A stretch of DNA of 64,000 bases from Paenibacillus sp. RC334 (GCF_030034735.1 NZ_CP125370.1:1736001-1800000); one strand, 5' to 3'; numbered from the stretch's first letter, positions 32,089-41,392 are shown. Program-made: numbers and translations. Notes: a model not told the origin generated them from the letters alone.

Positions 32089-32751
32089 ATGAATACCGCT
32101 GATCCGTACCTCTCCCGCTTTTTCGTACATTCCGATCCCAATACCTCCAGCCTGATCTACAGGCTGCCCCAAAGCTGGTGGAGCCGTCCCTATGAGTATG
32201 AGTGGTGTCTGCACTTTATGTCCGGGCAGGATACGGTGCTTGACGCGGCATGTGGTATCCCGCATCCGTTCAAGTTTGAGCTGGCCCGCCGCTGCGCTCA
32301 GGCCTATGCCTGTGATCTGGATATGAGGATCGTTTCCGTGGATGCCATATTGGCCGAGGTGCGCCGGGATATTGGAGAGGAGGCTGCCGAGCGTGTCCAG
32401 GAAATTTTACCGGTTCGTCTTCACTCCGCGCATGCTAATCTAACCGCCTTGCCTTATGAGACGGTCAGCTTTGACAAAATTGTATGTATATCAGTGCTGG
32501 AGCATCTAACCCCTGATGACTCGTTAGCTACCCTGCGTGAATTTCACCGGACTTTACGAGATGACGGAATGCTTCTGCTGACGTTTGATTACCCTACGGT
32601 TAATCTGTCTGCGATGGAGCAATGGATAGGTCAGGCGGGGTTTTCGTACTGGAGCGAGGTTGATCTTAACCTTCCGCCGGATGCCTTGCGCACAGATTTG
32701 TGGGGCGGTTTGCATTGTTTCAGGGCTGTTTTGAAAAAATACAAGAGCTAA
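32089..32751 (+). CDS. Class I SAM-dependent methyltransferase (220 aa)
   Basis: Rossmann-fold methyltransferase with motif I VLDAACGIPHPFKFEL, an acidic motif II (YACDLDMRIV), and the post-II segment SFDKIVCISVLEHL. The N-terminal 40 residues (YLSRFFVHSDP...) may bind substrate. AAAGGAGG precedes the ATG. It is 69 bases after the fusion gene and likely in the same operon, so a sugar or small-molecule acceptor in the same pathway is likely. Confidence 0.88.
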   Translation: MNTADPYLSRFFVHSDPNTSSLIYRLPQSWWSRPYEYEWCLHFMSGQDTVLDAACGIPHPFKFELARRCAQAYACDLDMRIVSVDAILAEVRRDIGEEAAERVQEILPVRLHSAHANLTALPYETVSFDKIVCISVLEHLTPDDSLATLREFHRTLRDDGMLLLTFDYPTVNLSAMEQWIGQAGFSYWSEVDLNLPPDALRTDLWGGLHCFRAVLKKYKS

Positions 32752-32835
32752 CGGTATGCGCAATGAGGTTTACACGGACCTCTCTTATTGCTTATCATGA
32801 GAGGGGTCGGAACTGTAAACCTACATAGGAAAGGA

Positions 32836-33537
32836 ATGACTGACAACTACATGAACAATGCACCTGTGTTGAAGAAACCTGAGGCTATGGTATTTGATAT
32901 GGATGGTACACTTTTTCAGACGGAGACGCTGCTGCTTCCTGCGTATCACAAGCTGTTTGACACGCTGCGCGCCGAAGGTCTTTTTGAAGGAGAGACGCCT
33001 CCAGAGGAGCTTATTTTGAATAGTTTGGGTATGCTGCTGGACGAAATCTGGAGAAGAGTGATGCCGGAAGCCAGCGAAGCGGCCCACAGAAGAGCGGACG
33101 AGCTGCTGCTCCAGTTGGAGCTGGAGGGATTGAAGAACGGAAGTCATGCCCTGTATCCGCATGTAAAAGAAACGCTCCAAACCCTCCATGAACAGGGTGT
33201 AAGATTGTTCGTAGCTAGTAATGGGCTGGAGGATTATGTGAAAGGGATAGCGGCTGCATATGAAATGGTCCCGATTTTTGAAGGACTGTTTAGCGCTGGT
33301 GAATACAGCACACTATCCAAAGTGAATTTGTTGGAGATTTTGTTGAGTAAGCACGGAATTTCCAACGTATGGATGGTAGGTGACCGATCTTCCGATGTGG
33401 AGGCAGGCAAAAAGAATGGACAAACGGTCATCGGCTGCGCCTATGCTGGATTTGGCGCAAACGACGAGTTGAAGGGTTCCGATGCGATTATTACGGACTT
33501 CACGCAGCTGCTCACATTGTATAAAAACGCAAAGTAA
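32836..33537 (+). CDS. HAD-superfamily phosphatase (233 aa)
   Basis: Phosphoglycolate-phosphatase-like hydrolase. Motif I is VFDMDGTLFQTE (Asp21 nucleophile, Asp23 acid), the helical cap spans about residues 30-105, motif II is LFVASNG, and motifs III and IV are seen at SKVNLL and MVGDRSSDVEAG. The ATG at 32836 has AGGAAAGG in front; an ATG at 32788 in frame lacks one. It may dephosphorylate a sugar phosphate for the nearby glycosylation genes, or be unrelated. Confidence 0.88.
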   Translation: MTDNYMNNAPVLKKPEAMVFDMDGTLFQTETLLLPAYHKLFDTLRAEGLFEGETPPEELILNSLGMLLDEIWRRVMPEASEAAHRRADELLLQLELEGLKNGSHALYPHVKETLQTLHEQGVRLFVASNGLEDYVKGIAAAYEMVPIFEGLFSAGEYSTLSKVNLLEILLSKHGISNVWMVGDRSSDVEAGKKNGQTVIGCAYAGFGANDELKGSDAIITDFTQLLTLYKNAK

Positions 33538-33571
33538 CCATTAAGGTATATCAGACATATCACAAAACAAA

Positions 33572-33607
33572 GGAAGGCTGCCGCTTTTACGCGGAGCCTT
33601 CTTTTGT
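33572..33607. terminator. Terminator between convergent HAD and yheCD genes
   Basis: GAAGGCTNNNGC pairs with GCGGAGCCTTC and is followed by TTTTGTC. It overlaps the last codons and stop of the minus-strand gene (ending 33587). Confidence 0.75.
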
Positions 33608-34753
33608 CTTATTCTCTGTTTTGCTCTCTGTGTTGTGATCCGTCAGAGGTTTTGGATTAATTTGTGTGTGATAGACCCATAAGGCATATTCCATGGGCTT
33701 GGCGATAGAGCGGCGGTAGGTTTCTTTTTCACCAATACGTGCAAATACCTCGCGTGCTGGCTTCGGATTGACCTCCAGTACGTAAATGTGACCGTCCTTG
33801 TTGATCGCCAAATCGAGCGCAAGCTCGCATAATGCCCCGTAGCTTTCCTCCAGATAAGCTGCGATATCCAGCCCGAGCTTTTCCCCTTGCTTGGTGATCT
33901 TCTCTCTCTGATCTTCATTACGAATCCATTGTGTCAGCAGTTGATTCATCGGTACTGCCTTGCCTCCGCCATGCAGGTTGGAAGTAACGCTGCGATGTGC
34001 CCCGATCCGTCCTGCACATCCAGTTAACTCCCATGTCCCCTGGCCATTTTTTTGCACCAGCATGCGATAATCATGAACCCTGCCATTCGGCAGTTGCACA
34101 GGAATACCTTCCTGAACAATGTAATTGTCCATGTTCCAACTGCTCAGACGCGGCTCCAGACGGTCCAGACGCACCCGCTGCTGAGGAATAATATGACGTT
34201 TGCGATTGCGGCCCTCGACCAGATACAGGCCCCCTTGCTTGTTAACAGGCTCAATGCGCAGAATTCCACGCCCCCCCGTACCGTTAATCGGCTTTAGGTA
34301 GACCAGTGAATTCTTTTTGAGCATCCGCTTTACACTATGAAATCCTACGAACGGCTCCGTATCGGGCAGATGCGGTCGAAAGGCGGCCCTTCTCGCAAGC
34401 TGCTGATGAATGGCCCATTTGTTACTCAGCGGTCGGTTTAAATATACGAGATCCGTATATTGCACCCGAAATTGCTTTAACTGCTGATACCGCTCACTGC
34501 GCTGTACCCGGCAACGGTCGAAAATCATATCCGGGAATTTCCGCCATTTCAGGGTCCATTTTCCGCTTTGTGGATCATAGATTTGGGCAAGAAGCAGCCT
34601 GCGATCCTTATGGACATCTGCAGGAGTGAATACATACATATCCAGTCCCAGTCTGTTCCCTTCTGCAATCATGCGCTCATATATGTCGCGCTCCTCCAAT
34701 TGCTTCTTGTTGTTCAAATACAAGGTCATGATGCCTAGGACAGGTTTTGGCAC
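33587..34753 (-). CDS. YheC/YheD-type ATP-grasp protein, short form (388 aa)
   Basis: Endospore coat-associated ATP-grasp protein. The ATP site includes YLKPINGTGGRGILRI (Lys154 region), a lid strand YIVQEGIPV and the metal site ELALDLAINKDG...LEVNPKP (Glu327, Asn329). It lacks the N-terminal beta domain of the longer paralogues. The GTG start has AGGAAGGTGG upstream and overlaps the GNAT gene by 19 bases. The family likely joins a carboxylate to an amine using ATP, but no substrate is known. Last gene of the six-gene operon. Confidence 0.88.
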   Translation of the reverse strand: MPKPVLGIMTLYLNNKKQLEERDIYERMIAEGNRLGLDMYVFTPADVHKDRRLLLAQIYDPQSGKWTLKWRKFPDMIFDRCRVQRSERYQQLKQFRVQYTDLVYLNRPLSNKWAIHQQLARRAAFRPHLPDTEPFVGFHSVKRMLKKNSLVYLKPINGTGGRGILRIEPVNKQGGLYLVEGRNRKRHIIPQQRVRLDRLEPRLSSWNMDNYIVQEGIPVQLPNGRVHDYRMLVQKNGQGTWELTGCAGRIGAHRSVTSNLHGGGKAVPMNQLLTQWIRNEDQREKITKQGEKLGLDIAAYLEESYGALCELALDLAINKDGHIYVLEVNPKPAREVFARIGEKETYRRSIAKPMEYALWVYHTQINPKPLTDHNTESKTENKTKEGSA

Positions 34754-35271
34754 AGCATTCCACCTTCCTCTGCCGTCTGCTCATCTTCGGATAACTCCCC
34801 GCGAAATATTAGCGTGGGCTTTCCGGTCGGTCCAGTCGTCATGTCATGCGCAACAAGTCCAGCGCGAAAGCAGGTTTTGAGACTGGCCATATTGTCGGCG
34901 GCCACGCTGCACGTCAGGCGGCGCAGCTGTTTGAGCTGGGCGGACAGCAGTCTAGCGCCCAGTCTGCGGCCCCGGTAAAGCGGACGAACGATCACGATGC
35001 ACGCATCCTCACCGTAATTCAGAGCGAGGCAAAATCCCGCAATCCGCAGCCCTTGCTCCGTGCGCAGATAAGCGCACAGGAGGGAGGAGCCGGGTGATTT
35101 TAATTGCTCCGGCGTTAAAACGGCCAGCTGCCGCAAGGCATTGCGGGTAATGCGCATGCCACCCGAGCTACGGGCCAGAAATAGCAGCTGCCGTCGTCTC
35201 AGCAGCCAGCTCCGGGAAGGCAAATGTTGAACATCGCTAATTTGCGGCATGATTCCACTTCCTTGACTCAT
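34735..35271 (-). CDS. GNAT-family acyltransferase in the yheCD operon (178 aa)
   Basis: Weak but recognisable GNAT fold. CIVIVRPLYRGRRLGARLLSAQL is the acyl-CoA binding motif A (R-x-x-G-x-G/A type), and CSVAADNMASLKTCFRAGL is motif B. The N-terminal 60 residues are very basic. It overlaps the upstream gene by four bases (ATGA) and the downstream gene by 19, so it is made along with two ATP-grasp proteins. A second ATG at 35250 has a better site. It may acylate a coat component or a product of the ligases. Confidence 0.75.
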   Translation of the reverse strand: MSQGSGIMPQISDVQHLPSRSWLLRRRQLLFLARSSGGMRITRNALRQLAVLTPEQLKSPGSSLLCAYLRTEQGLRIAGFCLALNYGEDACIVIVRPLYRGRRLGARLLSAQLKQLRRLTCSVAADNMASLKTCFRAGLVAHDMTTGPTGKPTLIFRGELSEDEQTAEEGGMLCQNLS

Positions 35272-36377
35272 AATTTCATTCGTCCGGCCAAATAGGAGCT
35301 GTACTGGAATATGCGTCTCAGCGATTTTTGACGAATTTCTGGCTCGTCAAATTTCATCGGTTTGGAGTTGGCTTCAAAAAACCAGAGGATTCCGAACGTA
35401 TCTACGCCCAAATCCATGGACATTTCGCCGTGGGAAAGACCGGAGCCTCGTTCAATTTGGCGTGCAATCTGTATGGCGGTACTTTTAATCTTGTTCAACA
35501 TATCCTTACTGTTCTCAGGTCCAAACAGCGCAGATAGCAGTTTGAACGGGTCTTCCACACTTCCGCCGCGCGGAACATGCGTTGTAATGCTCCCCTTACC
35601 CGCCAGTCTGGCACCGACTCCCGTGGTGCTCCAAGAGCCGTGGGTGTTTTTTTGCACCAGGATACGCAGGTCGAAGGGCTTTTTCTGATAGGTTGCCAGC
35701 TCGATGCCCTGCTGAATGATATAAGGCGAAGCGCCAGCTTCCCGGCGAATACGCCCCCACAGTCGGGACAGCGATACAGATCGGTAGGTTACGCTTTTTT
35801 TGTCATGCTGAATCGTCAGCCTGTAAGCCATGAGATGGTCCGGTCGGTATTTGAGAATCATAATCCCTTTTCCGGCCTTGCCGTTCTCTGGCTTGAGATA
35901 CAGGTATGGATACACTGACAGCATTTTGCCCAAGGAAGACAGGTTGCTTAAGCGTTTGGTCGCTGGTACGAACTGACGAGTGGATTCCGAAGCACGGAGC
36001 CATTTGAACAGCTCCCATTTGTTGAAAAAGCCCGGATTGTACAGTTCAATGCCAGAGGCATGAGAAATTTCATTCAGCTTTGTGCGAACAGAAGTTTTAA
36101 GCTCATAGTTGCGGTTCGGGATGCGATTATAAATGATTTGCGGTAGTGGAAAATTTTGTTCCTCCCACGTCTGTGAGGTTTTGTTGAAAATATAGCCCCT
36201 GACTGTCTCCGATGTCAGCTTCAGGTCCCTGACGGTAACAATGTACACCTGATAGCCCATCCGCGTCCCCATTTCAAGAATATCCCTGAAATTGCGCCGA
36301 TTTCCCTTGAAAAATTGTTCTTCGTCGTGCACGGTCAATACGGCAACGACTGGTTTGTACTCCGCCCGGGTATTCAT
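35268..36377 (-). CDS. YheC/YheD-type ATP-grasp protein, short form (369 aa)
   Basis: Second short paralogue. It has the N-terminal PVVAVLTVHDEEQF, the ATP-binding YLKPENGKAGKGIMIL, the lid YIIQQGIEL, the substrate-loop DLRILVQKN and the C-terminal DLGVDTFGILWFFEANSKP metal site. All ATP-grasp positions look intact. It overlaps the previous gene by four bases (ATGA) and the next by four, a sign of tight coupling. It is probably produced in the mother cell like YheD of B. subtilis, which forms rings around the forespore. Confidence 0.88.
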   Translation of the reverse strand: MNTRAEYKPVVAVLTVHDEEQFFKGNRRNFRDILEMGTRMGYQVYIVTVRDLKLTSETVRGYIFNKTSQTWEEQNFPLPQIIYNRIPNRNYELKTSVRTKLNEISHASGIELYNPGFFNKWELFKWLRASESTRQFVPATKRLSNLSSLGKMLSVYPYLYLKPENGKAGKGIMILKYRPDHLMAYRLTIQHDKKSVTYRSVSLSRLWGRIRREAGASPYIIQQGIELATYQKKPFDLRILVQKNTHGSWSTTGVGARLAGKGSITTHVPRGGSVEDPFKLLSALFGPENSKDMLNKIKSTAIQIARQIERGSGLSHGEMSMDLGVDTFGILWFFEANSKPMKFDEPEIRQKSLRRIFQYSSYLAGRMKL

Positions 36378-37744
36378 AGTTCCTCTTTTCTGCGGAATTT
36401 ACTGAGGTAAAGACAGTGGTCCAAAATATGCTCCACGGATGCTTTACCCTCCGCACGCAACGATGGATGCTGAAAAATGGATCGCCCGGGCTTGGAATTG
36501 GCTTCGAACATCCATACCTTTTCCTGTTGGTCAATGCCCAGATCGAAGCCGATTTCACCCAGCAGATGCTGGTGATGGTACTCGATGGCTTCTGCGAGTG
36601 TAACCGCTACGTTCTTGGCACGCTGAAGCACCTCGCCCGCCCGGTCTCCGAATACCCGGTTCAGCGCCTGCTCGGGTGTCATGAGGGAGCCGCCGTTTTT
36701 AATATGGGTCGTGACACTGCCGCGTCCGGCTTTTTTGGCTCCAATTCCGACGACGACCCACTGGTTGTTGCCGTTCTTGTGCATATGAAATCGGAAATCA
36801 ATCGGGCAATTGTCAATCTCAATTAGCTGGATACCCTGCTGAATGACGTAGCCCTTTAACGTCTGGCCCTGATTGGAGTGGAGCATACGTAGCATAGAGT
36901 TAAAAGAGTTGAAGCGCAGCAATACATTGCTGTTTTTCTTGCGGTACCTTACATAATAACCTTGCTTGGGAACATGGGAGAGACGGTAAATTCCTTTACC
37001 GAGACTACCTCCGCTTGGTTTGTAATAAGCAAATTGATGACGCTCCAGCATGCCTCGGATACGTTCAGAGCTGGGATTCATATACGATTCGGGGACATAG
37101 CGGTTAACCTCAGAATTATCTTCCAGCAGATGATAGATATCCGATTTGTTGAAGAAGCTCCAGTTGAAAAAGGGAATCCGTTTGCGGGAAAAGCGTTCGC
37201 GCAGCTGATTGATCGCCGGGGAAAAATCAGAGCGGCGGCTCGGCAGCCGATTGTAAATCACGTCCGGTAAAGGTACGATTTTGCGTGAAAATACCCCGCT
37301 TGATGACAGAAAATAGCCGTTAATCGTATCGTTTTGCCAGTTGATATCCCGAGGAGTGAAGGCAAAAATATAAGAATTCTTGCTGCCTTCCTTCAGCAGT
37401 TGCTTAATAAAGCCCGTGCGTGAGCCAAAAGGGCGGGTGGCAGAGGCGGTACCGTCAGACAGCACTCCAATTAACGGTCCGAGCTGTATATCTCCGTCCA
37501 GATTCCGCAAATAGATGGACCCGCTTTTAGGAACACGGATGGCATTACGCAAGCCTGAGGTCAGGTACAGATGGCGTCCCGCCTTCTGAATCGGTTTTAT
37601 CGTGGTGGGAATCTGATCCTTACCGAGCCGCAGACGAATGGACTTGGTTCCGGATAATTTAAGGCTTTTCAACAAGGCAGTGGATATATACGCCACCTTG
37701 TCGGGCTGCTGTGAGAAATGCACATTGCAATGCGTTAAACTCAT
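36374..37744 (-). CDS. YheC/YheD-type ATP-grasp protein, long form (456 aa)
   Basis: Long paralogue. Residues 1-95 form a separate beta-rich domain (KVAYISTALLKSLKL...IYLRNLDGDIQLGPLIGVLSDG) before the ATP-grasp part. Then come YYKPSGGSLGKGIYRL, YVIQQGIQL, DFRFHMHKNG and DLGIDQQEKVWMFEANSKP. TAGGAGG precedes the ATG. It is 12 bases after the upstream gene. The extra N-domain is typical of YheC-like proteins and might bind substrate or coat partners. Confidence 0.88.
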   Translation of the reverse strand: MSLTHCNVHFSQQPDKVAYISTALLKSLKLSGTKSIRLRLGKDQIPTTIKPIQKAGRHLYLTSGLRNAIRVPKSGSIYLRNLDGDIQLGPLIGVLSDGTASATRPFGSRTGFIKQLLKEGSKNSYIFAFTPRDINWQNDTINGYFLSSSGVFSRKIVPLPDVIYNRLPSRRSDFSPAINQLRERFSRKRIPFFNWSFFNKSDIYHLLEDNSEVNRYVPESYMNPSSERIRGMLERHQFAYYKPSGGSLGKGIYRLSHVPKQGYYVRYRKKNSNVLLRFNSFNSMLRMLHSNQGQTLKGYVIQQGIQLIEIDNCPIDFRFHMHKNGNNQWVVVGIGAKKAGRGSVTTHIKNGGSLMTPEQALNRVFGDRAGEVLQRAKNVAVTLAEAIEYHHQHLLGEIGFDLGIDQQEKVWMFEANSKPGRSIFQHPSLRAEGKASVEHILDHCLYLSKFRRKEEL

Positions 37745-37756
37745 CTGTTTATCCTC

Positions 37757-38911
37757 CTATACCATATGTTCAAGGGAGGTGTCTGCGCCCTTTGACCCTG
37801 TCACTTTGGAATGGGTCATTAAATATCGAGCATATTCGAGTGGGCGGTTGACTGACCGGAAAGCGCACTTTGGCTGACGGGTCTGGAAAAAGGAGGCCCG
37901 ACCCGGCCGGGAATTAACCTCCAATAGCCAGATGTTCCCACTCCGGTCAATACCATAATCAATCCCCAGCTCGCCAAGGCGGCCATATCGTTCCTCCAGC
38001 GCCCTGGTAATGGTCAGGGACAGCGCCATCATCTGCCAAATGATGAGACGCGTGCTGTCCGCGCCATATTGTTCACGAAGGTAAGGTTCTGCCGGATGGG
38101 CTGCGCCCCCTCCGTGCAGATTGGAAGTCAGGGTTCCTTTCCTGCCTTCTCTCACGGCAAAGCCCGTCAGACGCCAGCAGCCCTTTCCATCCTTTTGCAT
38201 GAGCGCGCGGACATCAAAGGGATGACCGCTTTGGCTCGTTAATTTCAAATAAGGCTGCACGATATAGGAGCGTCTGCCTGCAATCCCGTTGACCCATGAC
38301 AATCCGGCATCCAACTCGGAAAACAAGCGCCGGAACAGACGGTTTCGGGAGTCTCTGCCCTGCACGAGCAGTCCGGCGTCTCCATCCGATAGCCGGAGAT
38401 ACAGCGTGCCCTTGCCGTGCGTTCCGGCCTGGGGCTTCATAAATAGCGCCGAATGGCGGTGCAGCCATTCCACAAGCTGAGCCGTGTCCCGGTAAGGCGC
38501 TGTAGGCGGCACAAAGGGACGCACTTCATCTATCGTGTGCAGCGCACGGTACACTTGCCATTTGCCGGGCAAGTTACGCGACCAGTAGATGAGCTTGCGT
38601 GATCCCTGCTCTGCCATGTGCTGCAGCGCGTGCCCGGCGTTCCGGCTCCCGTGGGCATGGAAACAGCGGTTATACACAATATCCGGCAGGGGAAAGCGGC
38701 TGGATGTCCATACTCCGTCGCGATAGGCATAACCTCGTATGGAGTGATCTTCGGGCGAAATTCCTTCCGCGGTAAACGCCATTACGTTAAGGCCGGAGCG
38801 CCTGCCCAACAGACTTAGCCTGCGGCAAAACTCCGCTTCGGTAATCGGGGGAATCGCCGCCTGATTCCGGCTGACGAGCACACCCAGTGTGTCTGGTACG
38901 ACAAGAGACAC
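37757..38911 (-). CDS. YheC/YheD-type ATP-grasp protein, short form (384 aa)
   Basis: Third short paralogue. The start is a GTG at 38911 (MSLVVPDTLGVLVSRN) nine bases after AAGGAGG; the frame is open to 38983 inside the upstream gene but without a site. FMKPQAGTHGKGTLYL is the ATP site, YIVQPYLKL the lid, DVRALMQKDG the middle loop and DYGIDRSGNIWLLEVNSRP the metal site, where Arg takes the place of the usual Lys. Composition is more GC-rich than its neighbours. Confidence 0.87.
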   Translation of the reverse strand: MSLVVPDTLGVLVSRNQAAIPPITEAEFCRRLSLLGRRSGLNVMAFTAEGISPEDHSIRGYAYRDGVWTSSRFPLPDIVYNRCFHAHGSRNAGHALQHMAEQGSRKLIYWSRNLPGKWQVYRALHTIDEVRPFVPPTAPYRDTAQLVEWLHRHSALFMKPQAGTHGKGTLYLRLSDGDAGLLVQGRDSRNRLFRRLFSELDAGLSWVNGIAGRRSYIVQPYLKLTSQSGHPFDVRALMQKDGKGCWRLTGFAVREGRKGTLTSNLHGGGAAHPAEPYLREQYGADSTRLIIWQMMALSLTITRALEERYGRLGELGIDYGIDRSGNIWLLEVNSRPGRASFFQTRQPKCAFRSVNRPLEYARYLMTHSKVTGSKGADTSLEHMV

Positions 38912-38955
38912 CGATAACAGCCTCCTTTGGCAGCCGAATTCCGTAAGAGACGGAT

Positions 38956-40326
38956 TCATTTGAATCCGGCTGAAAAACAGCAATATTCAATCATTTTTTT
39001 CACGGACGGTCGAGTTTTCTGATCATTTAACGGCGTATTGTCATTTTTCGACGGCTTGGAGTTGACCTCCAGCAGCCAAATATGCCCCGTGCTGTCAATC
39101 GCCAGATCAATGCCAAATTCCGCAAAATGGGCAGGGATCGCTTTCTCAACTCCGTTTGCAATTTCGAGCGCGGCTGTCTTAAGATGGGTCTGGCCGTTCG
39201 ACTTGGTTAAGGCAGGCAGCGTGGTTTTGGCCAAGGCCTCCTTGACTGTGCTCAGCGTGCCACCTCGCGCCAGATTGGACACAAAATGGCTGCCCCCGGC
39301 AATCCGGGCGACGATGGAGGTCACGGTCCATGCACCAGAGGCGTTTTTCTGCACAAGCGCACGAAAGTCAACCGGACGCTTGCCGTGATCAATCAGGGTA
39401 AGACCCTGCTGGAGCTGGAAGCGCGTCGTTTTCATTTTTCCTGCCATACCTTTGTACAGCTTCTCGATCGTGGCATACGTTTGCTTTCGTGGTGCGCCGG
39501 CGGTAGTGGACAGCACGGAAAAGGTGCCATCGGCTTGCTTCGTAATGCGCATAATACCTTTGCCCAGACTTCCTCGCACAGGCTTGAGAAAAACAGTGGG
39601 GTACTGGTTGCACATTTTTTTGAAGACCGCAAAGGTTTGCAGCAAATGGGACTCGGGTAAATACTTGCGCAGGGATGAATTGGATTTAAGCGCATCGAAC
39701 ACTTCATTTTTATCCAGAAACTTTTCATTGAAAATGGCCGTGCCGTACTGCGATTTTACTTCTTTCATAAAATGCTGTACGCTAGTTCTGTTCTCGAGTT
39801 TACGAGAGGTAAGCCGGTTATTGACGACATCCCCGGCGGGCATGACCGTCTTTTTCCAGCCTCCGTCATAGACCCATCCCTGAACGCGTCCGGGCTGACT
39901 TCCGATATGCTCCGGGGTGAAAAAATACACATATGCTCCTTGTCTGCGGCATTCCCCGATCAGTTCACGGCAGAACAGGGTGATCGACCCGAAAGGCTTG
40001 TCGGGCTGTTCGGGATAGTCCCGACTGACCAGCACGCTAATAAGTGGGCCCACTCGAAGTGTCCGGCGTCCTCGGCTGTAGGTTACTCGCAGCTCACAAT
40101 TGGCATGAAGTCCCATTTTTCGGGCCAGCACGCTTCCCACACGTAGGCCGCTGTAACGGGGTACCGAAATGACGGTAACCTGCTGGCGGAACGAACCGAA
40201 GGCGAGCTGTACGGGGTGGCCTGCGGATATTTTCCATTTGCGAAGCAAGGACTCGCCGACCATGAGTACGTCATCCTGCAAGATGCCCGATCCGATGATT
40301 TGAATCCTTGTTTTTTTGATGGACAT
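38956..40326 (-). CDS. YheC/YheD-type ATP-grasp protein, long form (456 aa)
   Basis: First gene of the six-gene operon. An N-terminal beta domain (MSIKKTRIQIIGSGIL... to RTLRVGPLISVLVS, residues 1-100) precedes the ATP-grasp part with FLKPVRGSLGKGIMRI, FQLQQGLTL, DFRALVQKN and DLAIDSTGHIWLLEVNSKP. The ATG at 40326 has AAGGAGA upstream. It is the same length as the gene at 36374, and both share the two-domain plan. Divergent from yheA, a gene that also sits by yheCD in B. subtilis. Confidence 0.88.
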   Translation of the reverse strand: MSIKKTRIQIIGSGILQDDVLMVGESLLRKWKISAGHPVQLAFGSFRQQVTVISVPRYSGLRVGSVLARKMGLHANCELRVTYSRGRRTLRVGPLISVLVSRDYPEQPDKPFGSITLFCRELIGECRRQGAYVYFFTPEHIGSQPGRVQGWVYDGGWKKTVMPAGDVVNNRLTSRKLENRTSVQHFMKEVKSQYGTAIFNEKFLDKNEVFDALKSNSSLRKYLPESHLLQTFAVFKKMCNQYPTVFLKPVRGSLGKGIMRITKQADGTFSVLSTTAGAPRKQTYATIEKLYKGMAGKMKTTRFQLQQGLTLIDHGKRPVDFRALVQKNASGAWTVTSIVARIAGGSHFVSNLARGGTLSTVKEALAKTTLPALTKSNGQTHLKTAALEIANGVEKAIPAHFAEFGIDLAIDSTGHIWLLEVNSKPSKNDNTPLNDQKTRPSVKKMIEYCCFSAGFK

Positions 40327-40489
40327 CGTGGATCTCCTTCCGGGCAGCAACTTGATGTCTTAAAAGTAACGGGAAACGTGAAGGGGCTGTAATAGCACTG
40401 ATTCATCATATGAGGACATATATCCCTTGGTGATTGACGGACAATGTGAAATGTTTGCACGATTATTTGAATTGGAGGAAATAACGAAT

Positions 40490-40834
40490 ATGAATATCTA
40501 TGACAAAGCCCATGATTTGGCAAAAGCGTTGAAGGAAAGCAAAGAGGTGGAGGAAATTACGTCAGCGATGAAGCTGATTGAAACCGACCCGGAAGCCAAG
40601 AAAATGCTCGACGATTTCCGTGAGCGCCAAATGGAAGTACAACAGCGGATGATGAGCGGTGATATGCCGGCACAGGAAGAGATGGAAAAAATGGAAAAGC
40701 TGTTCGAGGTGCTTAGCCTGAACCTGAATATCCGCCGTCTGTTCGATGCCGAACGCCGCCTGAGTGTGATCATTGAGGATGTCAACAAAATTATCGCAGA
40801 CAGCCTTCAGCATTTGTACGGTTCGTCTCTGTAA
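40490..40834 (+). CDS. yheA: YlbF/YmcA-family protein YheA (114 aa)
   Basis: Small all-helical protein of the YheA/YmcA/YlbF family; YmcA and YlbF act with YaaT in RNA processing and developmental control, YheA itself is not understood. It matches YheA in KAHDLAKALKESKEVEEI, FRERQMEVQQRMMSGDMP and the C-terminal LYGSSL. The ATG at 40490 has GGAGG 11 bases before. Its position beside the yheCD cluster fits the B. subtilis yheA-yheE region. Confidence 0.88.
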   Translation: MNIYDKAHDLAKALKESKEVEEITSAMKLIETDPEAKKMLDDFRERQMEVQQRMMSGDMPAQEEMEKMEKLFEVLSLNLNIRRLFDAERRLSVIIEDVNKIIADSLQHLYGSSL

Positions 40835-40905
40835 GTTTGTCTCATATTCCTTCCTGCCCTCTCATAGACTAGATACATAGAGTCACAGGGAGAGGAAGGG
40901 ATAAC

Positions 40906-41190
40906 TTGGGTACTTTTAAAAAATGGAAACACGGCTTGTACACACTGATTGCGCTGGCTATGGTGCTTACCGCGCTGCCGCGCATCTCGCTTACGGGCGG
41001 ATTGAACTGGGTCAACGGCTTCGGTATCGTATGGGTATTGTTTGCGTTGCTTGTCATCGGAGCGAATCTGCACTTTTTGCTTGGCGTGGATGAGGAAAAA
41101 CGGAAAACGCTGGAGCGTGTGCGGCGGGCCAAAATGAAGCAGTGGCAGATGAAATGGGATAAAGAAGCTGATAAAGGCAGCACGCTATAA
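40906..41190 (+). CDS. Small two-helix membrane protein, unknown (94 aa)
   Basis: I do not recognise the family. Two membrane helices (about residues 11-28 and 40-60) are followed by a strongly basic, helical tail (EEKRKTLERVRRAKMKQWQMKWDKEADK). TTG start with GGGAGAGGAAGGG upstream. A terminator follows. It lies 71 bases after yheA on the same strand and may be co-transcribed. Confidence 0.7.
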   Translation: MGTFKKWKHGLYTLIALAMVLTALPRISLTGGLNWVNGFGIVWVLFALLVIGANLHFLLGVDEEKRKTLERVRRAKMKQWQMKWDKEADKGSTL

Positions 41191-41247
41191 AAAGTTTCCT
41201 CCCGGCTTGTCATGAGCATGCTCTGATGCTGCCGATCCGTGATAGTT

Positions 41248-41284
41248 AAAAAAGCGGTCCCTGTAAAAAGGAGATCGCTTTTTG
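41248..41284 (+). terminator. Rho-independent terminator after the small membrane protein
   Basis: AAAAGCGGTCCC and GGAGATCGCTTTTT form a hairpin with an A-rich loop and a T-tract. Confidence 0.82.
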
Positions 41285-41392
41285 CTATTTCCGGCTCTGA
41301 TATGTCGTGATTAACGAGGGTCTAAAAAGACGGGATTTTGTGCTATAATAGATACAGAATGATACAGATTGAACGTTGGGGGTGTAACAGAG

